Positions 1 to 8,965 of a stretch of DNA of 64,000 bases are shown here, piece by piece. Below the pieces are notes generated by a model that was not told the origin of the DNA, ran no database searches, and was given only the letters and a program-made list of their open reading frames with translations. The stretch lies in NCBI RefSeq assembly GCF_022802975.1, contig NZ_JAFEVZ010000003.1, positions 410,202 through 474,201 of the forward strand, in the 5' to 3' direction. The position numbers were made by a program, and so were the translations under genes. The DNA is from Flavobacterium pectinovorum (GTDB lineage: Bacteria; Bacteroidota; Bacteroidia; Flavobacteriales; Flavobacteriaceae). Numbering within the stretch: the first letter of the stretch is position 1; each line of letters opens with the position of its first letter.

Positions 1-152
1 TCCAGTGCAGCGCCGAAAGTACGTTTTATGTAATTGCAGTTTACTTTGGTTCGGTAAATATTAAAAATACCCGTTATGCTTTGGGTACCATGCTTTTGGT
101 AGATTTGATTTGTGTGATCACGGCTATTTTTGTGGCGACCTGGTTTTTTTAA
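1..152 (+). CDS. C-terminal end of a SpmB-like / nucleoside-recognition (Gate) membrane protein, 5' truncated by window
   Basis: Codons in phase with the TAA at 150-152 encode about 49 residues. They include SAESTFYVIAVYFGSV, which matches the conserved end of spore maturation protein B (Gate domain) proteins, followed by the usual NTRYA segment and a last hydrophobic helix ending WFF. In Bacteroidota these proteins are often SpmA-SpmB fusions in the inner membrane with no link to sporulation, and their substrate is not known. Only the last helix and the motif before it are visible, so the family call is good but the full architecture cannot be judged. No terminator is obvious after the stop. 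Confidence 0.8.
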   Translation, partial: QCSAESTFYVIAVYFGSVNIKNTRYALGTMLLVDLICVITAIFVATWFF

Positions 153-183
153 TTAAACATTAATCAACATAATCGAAATTTAA

Positions 184-332
184 ACGGAATAAATTCCGGC
201 CCTACAATATACAACCGAGCCGATGGCTCTTGCTTTTGGGTTTTAAAATTCCGTAGGAATGAATATGTATTGTAGCTACGGATTTTAATCCGTTGGTAAC
301 ATAACGAATATCGTTTAAGTTCCGTAGGAACG
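184..332. repeat. Intergenic repeat with TTCCGTAGGAA motifs (gene-free stretch 153-461)
   Basis: This gene-free stretch holds two copies of TTCCGTAGGAA, at 249-259 and 320-330. It also has small palindromes: GGAATAAATTCC near 185 and CGGATTTTAATCCG near 280. The mixture of short dyads and repeated 11-mers looks like a composite REP-type flavobacterial intergenic repeat. No convincing ORF is present. The rest of the stretch, up to 461, carries only the promoter of the downstream fumarase gene. Confidence 0.55.
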
Positions 333-439
333 GGGCATATAAAATATTCGCAAACTTTATAAATTTCAATGAGTTTCATAACCAACAATAAACTTCACAA
401 ACACGTATAATTCAAATTCTTTCTTAGGTAAATAATTTT

Positions 440-447
440 TAACTTTG
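440..447 (+). promoter_or_regulatory. Candidate -7 promoter element (TAACTTTG) of the fumarase gene
   Basis: TAACTTTG matches the flavobacterial -7 consensus TAnnTTTG and ends 14 bases before the ATG at 462. No clear TTG -33 element is found about 19 bases upstream, so the assignment rests on the -7 box and its position. Confidence 0.5.
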
Positions 448-461
448 TCAAAAACAAAGAA

Positions 462-2066
462 ATGATTGATTTTATATACCAGGATCCTTATCCTATTTTA
501 AAAGACGAAACACAATACCGCAAAATTACTTCAGATTTTGTACAACTTGAAAAATTTGGAGACAAAGAAGTTCTTCTCGTTGACCCAAAAGGATTAGAAT
601 TATTAGCTGAAGAAGCTTTAACAGATGTTTCGTTTATGTTGAGAACGACACATTTGCAAAAACTTCGTAACATTCTTGACGATCCTGAAGCGACTGACAA
701 TGATCGTTTTGTGGCTTACAATTTACTGCAAAATGCATCGGTTGCTGCCGAAGGGCAATTACCAAGCTGCCAGGATACCGGAACAGCAATCGTTATGGCA
801 AAGAAAGGCGAAAGCATTTTTACCGGCGTTGATGATGCCGAATGGTTAAGCAAAGGAATTTTCAATACCTACCAAAAACGCAATTTAAGATATTCGCAGA
901 TTGTACCAATTTCGATGTTTGAAGAGAAAAACTCGGGTTCGAATCTTCCGGCACAAATTGATATTTATGCCAAAAAAGGAACTTCGTACGAGTTCTTGTT
1001 TATGGCAAAAGGCGGTGGATCTGCCAACAAAACTTATTTATACCAACAAACAAAATCATTATTAAACGATAAATCTTTGGATGCTTTCATTCGTGCAAAA
1101 ATCAAAGACTTAGGAACTTCTGCCTGCCCGCCTTATCATTTGGCTTTAGTGATTGGCGGAACTTCTGCTGAAGCTACTTTAGCTACAGTTAAAAAAGCAT
1201 CGGCAGGATATTTTGACAATTTACCAACATCAGGAAACATGTCCGGTCAGGCGTTTCGTGATTTAGAGTGGGAAGAGCGTGTTCAGAAGATTTGTCAGGA
1301 AAGTGAAATTGGGGCTCAGTTTGGAGGGAAATATTTTACACATGACGTTCGCGTTATTCGTTTGCCTCGTCACGCAGCTTCTTGTCCCGTTGGATTGGGA
1401 GTTTCCTGTTCTGCAGACCGAAATATCAAAGGAAAAATCACAAAAGACGGAATCTTCCTTGAGCAGTTAGAAGTAAATCCGAAACAGTTTTTACCGGAAA
1501 CAGCTCCACATTTAGAAGCTCCTGTTGAAATTGACTTAGATCAGCCAATGGCGGATATTTTAGCTAAACTATCGCAATACCCAATCAAAACGCGTTTAAA
1601 ACTAAACGGAACTGTTATTGTGGCACGTGATATCGCCCACGCAAAAATTAAAGAATTATTAGACGCCGGAAAACCAATGCCGGAATACTTTAAAAACCAC
1701 CCGGTTTATTACGCTGGACCTGCAAAAACTCCGGAAGGAATGGCTTCTGGAAGTTTTGGGCCAACAACTGCCGGTCGTATGGACGTTTATGTGAATGAAT
1801 TTCAAAAACATGGCGGAAGTATGGTGATGCTGGCTAAAGGAAACCGTACCAAACAAGTGACTGATGCCTGCAACAAATACGGCGGATTCTATTTGGGTTC
1901 AATCGGAGGACCGGCCGCTATTTTGGCTCAGGACAATATTTTAAAAGTAGAAGTGGTTGATTTTGAAGAATTAGGAATGGAAGCGGTTCGAAAAATCACT
2001 GTAAAAGATTTCCCTGCCTTTATTATTACGGATGATAAAGGAAATGATTTCTTTGAGAATTTGTAA
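462..2066 (+). CDS. fumA: Class I fumarate hydratase ([4Fe-4S])
   Basis: A 534-residue class I fumarase, interconverting fumarate and malate in the TCA cycle. Three cysteines sit where the iron-sulfur ligands of this family lie: C103 (PSCQDTGTA), C222 (ACPPYHLAL) and C316 (GVSCSADR). They are offset by exactly two from E. coli FumA C105, C224 and C318. The family signatures [17 protein letters not shown] and [17 protein letters not shown] are all present. The C-terminal beta domain with the [13 protein letters not shown] loop is intact, and the length is close to the usual 540-550. The gene stands alone with its own promoter and terminator. An oxygen-labile cluster is expected from the family. 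Confidence 0.96.
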   Translation: MIDFIYQDPYPILKDETQYRKITSDFVQLEKFGDKEVLLVDPKGLELLAEEALTDVSFMLRTTHLQKLRNILDDPEATDNDRFVAYNLLQNASVAAEGQLPSCQDTGTAIVMAKKGESIFTGVDDAEWLSKGIFNTYQKRNLRYSQIVPISMFEEKNSGSNLPAQIDIYAKKGTSYEFLFMAKGGGSANKTYLYQQTKSLLNDKSLDAFIRAKIKDLGTSACPPYHLALVIGGTSAEATLATVKKASAGYFDNLPTSGNMSGQAFRDLEWEERVQKICQESEIGAQFGGKYFTHDVRVIRLPRHAASCPVGLGVSCSADRNIKGKITKDGIFLEQLEVNPKQFLPETAPHLEAPVEIDLDQPMADILAKLSQYPIKTRLKLNGTVIVARDIAHAKIKELLDAGKPMPEYFKNHPVYYAGPAKTPEGMASGSFGPTTAGRMDVYVNEFQKHGGSMVMLAKGNRTKQVTDACNKYGGFYLGSIGGPAAILAQDNILKVEVVDFEELGMEAVRKITVKDFPAFIITDDKGNDFFENL

Positions 2067-2108
2067 ACTGAGGGACTAAGTTGCTAAGCTACTGAGTTAC
2101 TAAGTTTT
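2067..2108. repeat. Intergenic 'ctaag/ctgag' low-complexity repeat
   Basis: Directly after the fumarase stop the sequence repeats short units such as CTAAGTTGCTAAGC and CTGAGTTACTAAG. The same kind of element recurs near 10386-10421, 10480-10541 and 17833-17920 in this window. It has no coding potential. Confidence 0.55.
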
Positions 2109-2118
2109 TTTTAAAATA

Positions 2119-2142
2119 AAAACCGCCTGATTGGGCGGTTTT
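2119..2142 (+). terminator. Rho-independent terminator after fumarase
   Basis: AAAACCGCC (2119-2127) pairs with GGCGGTTTT (2134-2142) around a six-base loop, and the 3' side runs into a T-rich tail. It lies about 50 bases past the fumarase stop. Confidence 0.85.
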
Positions 2143-2184
2143 GTTGTCTTCTTCAGAATATTTATTTTAGACAAATCTCAAAAT

Positions 2185-2805
2185 CTAAATCTTTAGAAAT
2201 AGATTTTCAATTGGTGTGAATATATCATTTTCATCTTCAAAACTTGTAATCCATTTATCTTTTAATAAACAGAAATATTTCTCTCCTAATAAATCATTTT
2301 CTTCAAAACCACCCCAATTTTGACCAGTTAGAACAACTAAAAAAGCTTTTGCATTCTTAAACTCTTTATTTAATTTTTTTTCTCTTTTATTAAAATCAAT
2401 TTCCCATTTGTGTCTATTCCAACCTAATTGTGTTTTACACTCTATAATTGCAATAACCTCATTATCTTTCCAAATTGAAATATCTGGTCGTATTGAACCT
2501 CGTTTTGCAACAATTTGTTTTTCAGATATTGCTTGTAAATCAGGATTGGTTTTTGACAAATAAATCTTCATATAAAACAATAATTGCTCTGTAAAAAAAT
2601 CTGCTCCATTTGTAATATATCTCTTTTCCAAAAATTCTTTATTATCATATTGGCTTCTATAATATTGTTTCATTCGATTTAACAACAAATTACTATATTC
2701 TCGGGTTTCAATATTTATTTCAGAATTCAGATGATATTCAAATGATTTTTTTAAAGTTATGTGTAAATTTTTTAATGTGTTTAGATAATCATTTTCAATA
2801 TCCAT
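2185..2805 (-). CDS. PD-(D/E)XK nuclease-like protein of unknown role
   Basis: A 206-residue protein with a likely PD-(D/E)XK nuclease core. RPDISIW supplies D108, and the strand IIECK supplies E122 and K124, with the usual spacing. The N-terminal 90 residues are helical and charged, with no recognisable domain. No methyltransferase, helicase or specificity subunit is adjacent, so a restriction system cannot be claimed. The gene lies between a TCA-cycle gene and a CoA transferase and is visibly more A/T-rich than either, with many AAT, AAA and TTT codons. That suggests recent acquisition. It may be a solitary restriction-type or defence nuclease, or an anti-plasmid protein. The function is not known. 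Confidence 0.65.
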   Translation of the reverse strand: MDIENDYLNTLKNLHITLKKSFEYHLNSEINIETREYSNLLLNRMKQYYRSQYDNKEFLEKRYITNGADFFTEQLLFYMKIYLSKTNPDLQAISEKQIVAKRGSIRPDISIWKDNEVIAIIECKTQLGWNRHKWEIDFNKREKKLNKEFKNAKAFLVVLTGQNWGGFEENDLLGEKYFCLLKDKWITSFEDENDIFTPIENLFLKI

Positions 2806-2849
2806 TGATGTATTTTTTAAATCTTGAAATTTTCTCGTTAATACTTTTT

Positions 2850-3503
2850 CTAAAACCTCATCTCTGGAATTTCCCCCTCAATTATCAAATCAGCTTCGGT
2901 TGAAGCGATGATGTGATCCACAGAAACTCCTGGCGCTCGTTCTAAGAGCTTAAAACCTTTTTTAGTCACTTCGAGAACTGCAAGCTCAGTTACAACCTTT
3001 TTAACGCATCCTACACCCGTTAACGGCAAAGTACATTTTTTTAAAATTTTTGATTCTCCTGCTTTGTTAACGTGCATCATGGCAACGATGATATTTTCGG
3101 CGGAAGCCACCAAATCCATAGCACCTCCCATTCCTTTTACCATTTTGCCCGGAATTTTCCAATTGGCAATATCACCATTTTCAGAAACCTCCATCGCACC
3201 CAGAATGGTCAAATCAACTTTCTGGCTTCGAATCATTCCGAAACTAAAAGCAGAGTCAAAAAAGCTTGCTCCCGGAAGCGTAGTAATAGTCTGTTTTCCT
3301 GCATTGATAATATCGGCATCTTCTTCTCCGGCGAAAGGAAAAGGCCCCATTCCGAGAACACCATTCTCACTTTGAAATTCTACAGAAATATCATCTCTTA
3401 CGTAATTCGCCACCAAAGTCGGAATCCCGATACCAAGATTGACGAAATATCTGTCTTTTACTTCCTTTGCAATTCGTTTTGCTATATCTTCTTTACTTAA
3501 CAT
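2850..3503 (-). CDS. scoB: 3-oxoacid CoA-transferase subunit B
   Basis: The 217-residue beta subunit of succinyl-CoA:3-ketoacid CoA transferase, which moves CoA between succinyl-CoA and acetoacetate in ketone-body and branched-chain catabolism. The catalytic glutamate is E46 in SENGVLGMGP. GIGIPTL, GGAMDL and the C-terminal GEIPEM region are as in the family. Its partner scoA lies upstream on the same strand, so the two should be co-transcribed. They are separated by 187 bases of repeated sequence rather than the tight spacing usual for this pair. Confidence 0.93.
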   Translation of the reverse strand: MLSKEDIAKRIAKEVKDRYFVNLGIGIPTLVANYVRDDISVEFQSENGVLGMGPFPFAGEEDADIINAGKQTITTLPGASFFDSAFSFGMIRSQKVDLTILGAMEVSENGDIANWKIPGKMVKGMGGAMDLVASAENIIVAMMHVNKAGESKILKKCTLPLTGVGCVKKVVTELAVLEVTKKGFKLLERAPGVSVDHIIASTEADLIIEGEIPEMRF

Positions 3504-3690
3504 AAAATCAATGTGTCAATTTTTAATGTGCCAATTCGAAAATTTGATAATTAGATAATGCTCTACTTACGTTCAACATTAATTATCTAATTGACAAATT
3601 ATCTCAATTAAATTTAATGTGCCAATTAGTCAATTTGATAATTTTAAAACATACGTAAAGAATTATCCAATTGACAAATTATCTCATTAT
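3504..3690. repeat. Repeat block between scoA and scoB
   Basis: This spacer is built from interleaved repeats. AATGTGCCAATT-type units occur near 3525 and 3615, and AATTGACAAATTATCTCA-type units occur near 3587 and 3670, with further variants in inverted order. The scoA stop codon (TAG on the minus strand) falls at the edge of one unit, so the last codons of scoA abut the element. No ORF is present. Such blocks are common between flavobacterial genes, but it is unusual to find one inside a two-gene operon. Confidence 0.7.
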
Positions 3691-4395
3691 CTAATTACCT
3701 CTCTGTCTTACTGTGCGTTGTTCGATTCTCTTCTCAAACTTTTCTCCCTGAAAAATACGCTGTACCATAATTCCCGGAATATGAATCTGGTTTGGATCTA
3801 AAGTTCCTACCGGAACCAGTTCTTCAACCTCGGCAATGGTTATTTTTGCTGCTCCCGCCATACAGGCGTTAAAATTTCTGGCTGTTCCTTTGAAGATAAG
3901 GTTTCCGGCCTCATCACCTTTCCATGCTTTTACAATGGCAAAATCAGCTCTAAAAGCTTCTTCCATAATGTGCATTTTACCATTGAACTCACGGACTTCT
4001 TTTCCTTTGGCTACTTCAGTCCCGTAGCCCGCCGGTGTAAAAAATGCTGGAATTCCGGCTTGTGCTGCACGACAGCGTTCTGCCAAAGTTCCTTGCGGAG
4101 TGAGTTCAACTTCCAATTCTCCCGAAAGCATCTGGCGTTCGAACTCGGCATTTTCACCAACATAGGAAGAAATCATTTTTTTGATTTGTCTTTTTTGCAG
4201 AAGCAATCCCAAACCAAAATCATCAACTCCTGCATTATTTGAAATACAGGTTAAATCTGATATTTGGGTTTTTACTAAGGCTGCAATCGTATTTTCAGGA
4301 ATTCCACACAGACCAAATCCGCCAAACATAATGGTCATTCCGGATTCAATGCCTGTTATAGCTTCCTGAACATTGTTTACTTTTTTTGTAATCAT
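3691..4395 (-). CDS. scoA: 3-oxoacid CoA-transferase subunit A
   Basis: The 234-residue alpha subunit of the 3-oxoacid CoA transferase, partner of scoB immediately downstream. The CoA-binding [11 protein letters not shown] loop lies at residues 25-35. The family segments [31 protein letters not shown] and [13 protein letters not shown] are intact. The C-terminus, ending RTVRQRGN, is basic and stops exactly where the intergenic repeat begins. It may therefore have been altered by repeat insertion. Confidence 0.93.
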   Translation of the reverse strand: MITKKVNNVQEAITGIESGMTIMFGGFGLCGIPENTIAALVKTQISDLTCISNNAGVDDFGLGLLLQKRQIKKMISSYVGENAEFERQMLSGELEVELTPQGTLAERCRAAQAGIPAFFTPAGYGTEVAKGKEVREFNGKMHIMEEAFRADFAIVKAWKGDEAGNLIFKGTARNFNACMAGAAKITIAEVEELVPVGTLDPNQIHIPGIMVQRIFQGEKFEKRIEQRTVRQRGN

Positions 4396-4477
4396 AACAA
4401 ACTGTCTTTATCACTGGGTAATTTTGATAAAAATAAGATTTTTTGATTAAATTATAACGATTTCGTAAAATAAAATA

Positions 4478-4502
4478 GGATTCAACTCCGCTCAGCCTGA
4501 CA
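4478..4502. repeat. Single arm of the CTTCGACTCCGCTCAG dispersed repeat
   Basis: ATTCAACTCCGCTCAGCCTG here is one arm of the repeat family that appears as paired arms at 11573-11639, 18641-18713 and 40535-40623, and inside hemF at 32751-32780. Confidence 0.7.
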
Positions 4503-4539
4503 TTTAATGTTTTTATTTCATCCACTCATGTAAATATCA

Positions 4540-4589
4540 AAAAAAAATCCTTTTGTATTCATCTAAATTAAAGATGGCAACAAAAGGAT
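4540..4589 (-). terminator. Terminator of the PBP1A gene
   Basis: On the minus strand ATCCTTTTGT (4589-4580) pairs with ACAAAAGGAT (4557-4548) and is followed by a run of T. It starts 25 bases past the PBP1A stop. The loop is long, at about 22 bases. Confidence 0.7.
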
Positions 4590-4613
4590 ATTTTCATATT
4601 CAAAAAGCTAAAA

Positions 4614-6923
4614 CTATAGTTCGAACTCGTCTGTATTTTGTTCTGTCTGAGTAGTATCTTTTACAACAGCCGCAGGTCTGGTATAGCAATCTACTTTTAT
4701 AGAAAGATTTGCCGGACGTTCAAAATCTGATTTTGAAACCTGTAAAGTTGGATCGGCATAACATTTTTTCATAAAATAACCCCAAACCGGTAAAGCAGCT
4801 GTTGCTCCCTGACCGTAAGTAAGGCTCTTGAAACGTGCTGAACGGTCTTCGCAACCTACCCAAACTCCTGTTACTAAGTTAGGCACCATTCCCATAAACC
4901 AACCATCCGATTGATTTTGAGTTGTTCCGGTTTTTCCTGCAATAGGATTTGTAAACATATACGGATAACCTGTCCAACGGTTGTCTCCGCTACCTCCGCC
5001 CTGTGTACGCAAACGTGCACCCGAACCGGTTTCTGTAACTCCCTGAAGCAATTTGATTACCGCAAAAGCAATATCTTTATTTAAAACATCATGCGATTCC
5101 GGAATTGGTTCGTAAATAACCTCTCCGCTTTTGTTTTCAATTTTACTTAAAAACTGTGGCTTTACATATACACCCTGATTAGCAAATGTACTGTATGCCG
5201 CCACCATATCTTCAACGGTAATATCAACAGCTCCTAATGCTATTGAAGGCTGTACCGGGATTTCTGTTTTAACACCTAATTTTTTTGTCAGTTCTACAAC
5301 TGCTTCAGGACCTGTTCTGTCAATTAATTTTGCTGAAACGGTATTAATAGAATTTGCAAGACCTTGTTTTAAAGTTACCATTCCGCGGTAACTGTTGTTT
5401 GAGTTTCTTGGTTCCCAGTCTTCAGTTACATGGTGACGTCCTTTGCGAATCATAAAAGGTCCGTCAAGGATTGAATCACAAGGAGACATATTCAATTGTT
5501 CAATAGCGGTTGCATAAACAAAAGGCTTAAAAGTAGAACCAACCTGTCTTGCTCCCTGTCCTACGTGATCGTATTGAAAGTACTTATAATTGATTCCGCC
5601 AACCCAGGCTTTAATTGCCCCTGTTTGAGGCTCCATCGCCATTAAACCGGATTGTAAAAAGTGTTTGTAATAGCGAATTGAATCCATTGGTGTCATCGTA
5701 GTATCACGCTCTCCTTTCCAGGTAAATATTCGCATTTGTGTTTTTACTTTGAAGGAAGCAATAATATCATCTTCGCTTTTGTCCATTTCTTTCATCTGAG
5801 CCCAACGAACAGAATTCTTCATAGCCTGCATCATGATTCTGTCTGTTTCAGCCTGCGTAATATTTACGAAAGGAGCATTTTTATTGGTTTTCATTTCAAT
5901 AAAAAATTGCTGTTGCAGGTTTTTCATGTGTTCTGAAACCGCTTCTTCAGCATAAGCCTGCATTCTTGAATCGATCGTTGTGTATATTTTCAAACCGTCT
6001 TTGTAAATATCATAATCAGATCCATCAGGTTTTTTATTTTCAGCTACCCATTTTTTCATGTAATCGCGAAGATATTCTCTGAAATAAGTTGCTGTTCCTT
6101 CACGATGGCTCTCTAATTTGAATTTTAAAGTAATTGGCAGCGCCTGAAATTTTTCTTTTTGAGATTCTGTAATCATTTTGGCTTTTGCCATTTGAGAAAG
6201 CACCACATTACGACGATTTTTTACTCCCTGCGGATTCCGAACCGGATTATACAATCCTGAGTTTTTGAACATTCCGACTAAAATAGCCGATTCATCAACC
6301 GTTAAGTCTTTCGGTTCTTTAGAAAAATAAGTTTGTGCCGCAGAACTTACTCCAACAGAATAATTTCCAAAATCATAAACGTTGCAGTACATCGCCAGAA
6401 TTTCATTTTTGGTATATTGTCTTTCCAGACGAATCGCGATAATCCATTCTTTTATTTTTTGCACAATTCTGAAAGGCAAAAATTTAGACCCTTCACCGTG
6501 AAATAATTGTTTTGCTAATTGCTGTGTTAAAGTACTGGCTCCACCATTTGTTCCTAATGTAAAAACAGCTCTTAAAGTTCCTCGTCCGTCAATTCCTGAA
6601 TGTTCATAAAAACGTGCATCTTCGGTAGCAACCAGAGCTTCAACCAGGTTTTTTGGCAAATCAGAATATTTAAGCTGTGATCTGTTTGTTTTAAAATATT
6701 TACCAATCACTACGCCATCAGAAGAAATAATTTCGGTAGCTAAATTAGAATCCGGATTTTCTAAGTCTTCAAAAGAAGGCATTGAACCAAAAAGCCCCCA
6801 GGAAGCAAATAAAAAGAAGGCCAAAATACCTAACATTCCATAAGCAAAAACTCTCCAGAATTTTTTTTGATAGTATTTAATATCTTTTACTGTATTTGTT
6901 TGATTGTTTTTCTTAGCAGCCAT
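4614..6923 (-). CDS. Penicillin-binding protein 1A, bifunctional transglycosylase/transpeptidase
   Basis: A 769-residue class A PBP that polymerises and cross-links peptidoglycan. A short cytoplasmic tail is followed by a membrane anchor at about 24-45. The GT51 domain has the catalytic E101 (ATEDARFYEHSG) and GASTLTQQLAKQLF at 128-141. The transpeptidase has SxxK at S463-K466 (GSTFKPF), SxN at S525-N527 and KTGT at 663-666. All active-site motifs are intact. The gene follows gldH by 8 bases on the same strand, so it ends an operon of ricT, gldH and pbp1A, closed by the terminator downstream. Confidence 0.95.
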   Translation of the reverse strand: MAAKKNNQTNTVKDIKYYQKKFWRVFAYGMLGILAFFLFASWGLFGSMPSFEDLENPDSNLATEIISSDGVVIGKYFKTNRSQLKYSDLPKNLVEALVATEDARFYEHSGIDGRGTLRAVFTLGTNGGASTLTQQLAKQLFHGEGSKFLPFRIVQKIKEWIIAIRLERQYTKNEILAMYCNVYDFGNYSVGVSSAAQTYFSKEPKDLTVDESAILVGMFKNSGLYNPVRNPQGVKNRRNVVLSQMAKAKMITESQKEKFQALPITLKFKLESHREGTATYFREYLRDYMKKWVAENKKPDGSDYDIYKDGLKIYTTIDSRMQAYAEEAVSEHMKNLQQQFFIEMKTNKNAPFVNITQAETDRIMMQAMKNSVRWAQMKEMDKSEDDIIASFKVKTQMRIFTWKGERDTTMTPMDSIRYYKHFLQSGLMAMEPQTGAIKAWVGGINYKYFQYDHVGQGARQVGSTFKPFVYATAIEQLNMSPCDSILDGPFMIRKGRHHVTEDWEPRNSNNSYRGMVTLKQGLANSINTVSAKLIDRTGPEAVVELTKKLGVKTEIPVQPSIALGAVDITVEDMVAAYSTFANQGVYVKPQFLSKIENKSGEVIYEPIPESHDVLNKDIAFAVIKLLQGVTETGSGARLRTQGGGSGDNRWTGYPYMFTNPIAGKTGTTQNQSDGWFMGMVPNLVTGVWVGCEDRSARFKSLTYGQGATAALPVWGYFMKKCYADPTLQVSKSDFERPANLSIKVDCYTRPAAVVKDTTQTEQNTDEFEL

Positions 6924-6931
6924 AACTATTT

Positions 6932-7411
6932 CTAATCTTTTTGTTCTATTCTAAAACCTACGTCTGTGATACCTTCTAACTCCTGAACTCCGGGAATTTT
7001 TCCTGATTGCCTTACAGCTTGCTTGATGTGAACTTTGTATTTACCTCTAAACTTCACATTTTCTTTCAAGTACAGTTTACTTTCTTTAATATCCGAAAAG
7101 CCATTACCTAAAAGCGTCCCGTCCGGATTTGCCATTTGATATTCAAGTGTATCCACCTTTGTAAATCCGTTTGGCATTTCTATAGCTACAATTAAAAATA
7201 AATTATTGAACGGATAATTATTGTTATCCCTCAAATTTACAAATAAATTGTATCGTTTTGTGGAGTCTAAAACTGGCAAATCGAAGGTTACAATACTGTC
7301 TTTGTGCCAGGCACTTCCAACAGATTTGTACTCATCAAATACTCTTTTTTTATCACATGAAAAAAGGAGTATAGCTGCCAAAAGAAGAATTCCGCTATTT
7401 TTTATTCTCAT
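6932..7411 (-). CDS. gldH: Gliding motility lipoprotein GldH
   Basis: A 159-residue lipoprotein with a signal peptide and a lipobox ending at C19 (LLFSCDKK). The sequence fits GldH, a flavobacterial protein required for gliding over surfaces and linked to the type IX secretion machinery. The conserved FDEYKSVG, WHKDSI, DGTLLGNGFSDIKE and GKYKVHIKQAVR segments are present. Its start overlaps the end of ricT by 17 bases in another frame, and PBP1A follows 8 bases later, so translation is probably coupled. The protein is expected in the periplasm or outer membrane. Confidence 0.93.
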   Translation of the reverse strand: MRIKNSGILLLAAILLFSCDKKRVFDEYKSVGSAWHKDSIVTFDLPVLDSTKRYNLFVNLRDNNNYPFNNLFLIVAIEMPNGFTKVDTLEYQMANPDGTLLGNGFSDIKESKLYLKENVKFRGKYKVHIKQAVRQSGKIPGVQELEGITDVGFRIEQKD

Positions 7412-8789
7412 TTTTAGTAATAATTATAGGTTTTCTTGGTTCAGCTGGTTTAGTATCATTCGATTTGGGCTTATTCGAATGATTTGGTTTTTTATTATTA
7501 TTTGGTTTGTTCTGGTTATTTTGATTGTTCGGATTAGCTTGTTTGTTCTGCTGATTTGGATTTCCTCCGGAAGGTTTATTATTACCTGATGGCTTTGGAT
7601 TATTATTGTGGTTTTTATCCTGCTGCGGCTTTACTTGAGTCACAGCACCTGCAGTTTCAGCATTTTTGCGTTTTCTGTTTGGTTTTTTCTTCTTTTTAGG
7701 CTGATCAAAACGTGTTAAACTTTCCTGCCCCATTGCATTATTGAAGTCTTTTTCAGGTTCTGCAATTACTTCGATAGCGAAATCTTCCAGTGAAGAAACT
7801 TTGTTTTTCTGTTTATTCTCTGCAATAATTTCTTTTACCTGATCGATTTTCAAAACGTGCCAGTTTGCAAAATTATTCGTGTAAGCAAACCACATTAATC
7901 CTTTAAAAATATCCTGTTTTTGACAGATTGCATCTCCTTTTTCGGTCACTAATTTAGTATCGTAATCCGGGAAGTCTTTCAAGGCATCCATGTACGTATC
8001 TAACTCGTAGTTCAGACAACATTTTAATTTTCCGCATTGCCCGGCTAATTTTTGCGGATTCAACGAAAGTTGCTGGTAACGCGCTGCTGAAGTATTTACA
8101 CTTCTAAAATCGGTTAACCAGGTCGAACAGCAAAGTTCTCGGCCACAAGAACCTATTCCGCCCAAACGAGCCGCTTCCTGGCGGAAACCCACTTGTTTCA
8201 TTTCGACTCTTGTACTGAATTCTTTAGCAAAATCCTTAATCAGCATTCTAAAATCGACACGATCGTTTGCTGTGTAGTAAAACGTTGCTTTTGATCCGTC
8301 ACCCTGAAATTCGATATCCGAAATTTTCATTTCCAGCTTATGCTGAATCGCCAGTTCTCGTGCACGAACTTTCATTGGTTCTTCACGCTCACGCGCTACA
8401 GACCAGATATCTATGTCTTTTTGAGAGGCTTTTCTATAAATTTTTGGGACTTCGTTACTATCAGGATTTACTCCTTTTTTCTTCATTTGAATTTTTACCA
8501 ATTCACCTGTCAAAGTAACAATTCCGATATCATGTCCTGGTGATGCAACAGTTGCTACAATATCACCAATACTTAAAGTTAATTTCTCTGAATTTCTAAA
8601 AAATTCCTTGCGTCCGTTTTTAAAACGAACCTCAACACAATCAAAAATCGCCTCTCCATTAGACGGACTCATGTTCGAAAGCCAGTCAAAAACCGTCAAT
8701 TTATTGCAGCTGTCGGTGCCGCAAGTCCCATTATTTTTACAACCTTTTGGTGCGCCGCCATCTGAGGTTGAACAACTTGTACATGCCAT
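7395..8789 (-). CDS. ricT: RicT/PSP1-family iron-sulfur protein
   Basis: The product has about 464 residues. The start at 8789 (MACTSCSTSDGG) is preferred over an ATG ten codons upstream because family members start with this Cys-rich segment. The PSP1 core carries the cysteine signatures GSCGRELCC and QCGKLKCCLNYE, the cluster ligands of RicT in the Bacillus RicAFT complex. The last hundred residues are a low-complexity tail rich in Asn, Lys and Pro. In flavobacteria the gene is routinely found upstream of gldH, as here. The precise role in Bacteroidota, possibly RNA processing or cell division, is not established. Confidence 0.88.
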   Translation of the reverse strand: MACTSCSTSDGGAPKGCKNNGTCGTDSCNKLTVFDWLSNMSPSNGEAIFDCVEVRFKNGRKEFFRNSEKLTLSIGDIVATVASPGHDIGIVTLTGELVKIQMKKKGVNPDSNEVPKIYRKASQKDIDIWSVAREREEPMKVRARELAIQHKLEMKISDIEFQGDGSKATFYYTANDRVDFRMLIKDFAKEFSTRVEMKQVGFRQEAARLGGIGSCGRELCCSTWLTDFRSVNTSAARYQQLSLNPQKLAGQCGKLKCCLNYELDTYMDALKDFPDYDTKLVTEKGDAICQKQDIFKGLMWFAYTNNFANWHVLKIDQVKEIIAENKQKNKVSSLEDFAIEVIAEPEKDFNNAMGQESLTRFDQPKKKKKPNRKRKNAETAGAVTQVKPQQDKNHNNNPKPSGNNKPSGGNPNQQNKQANPNNQNNQNKPNNNKKPNHSNKPKSNDTKPAEPRKPIIITKNENKK

Positions 8790-8904
8790 AATTATATATG
8801 TAGTGTTGCAAAAGTGCAACTTAAGTTCATAAACGTTTGATCGGTAAAGATAGTATTTTTTTTAGTTTGCATTTTATGGATTAAAACTAAAGACTTGTTA
8901 AATA

Positions 8905-8941
8905 AAAAAACCTATTCTGTTTTACACAAAATAGGTTTTTT
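8905..8941 (-). terminator. Terminator of trhO
   Basis: AAAAAACCTATT (8905-8916) pairs with AATAGGTTTTTT (8930-8941). Read on the minus strand it follows the trhO stop by about 25 bases and ends in a T run. Confidence 0.85.
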
Positions 8942-8965
8942 GAAATTAGTTTTTAGAATAGAATA

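Noticed and set aside
3072..3500. Plus-strand ORF of 142 codons opposite scoB
   Set aside because: It lies wholly within scoB on the other strand and has no recognisable motif; the scoB frame has full family conservation.
7395..7411. Overlap of gldH and ricT considered a frameshifted single gene
   Set aside because: Both products are complete, distinct families with their own starts; a 17-base overlap is ordinary coupling.
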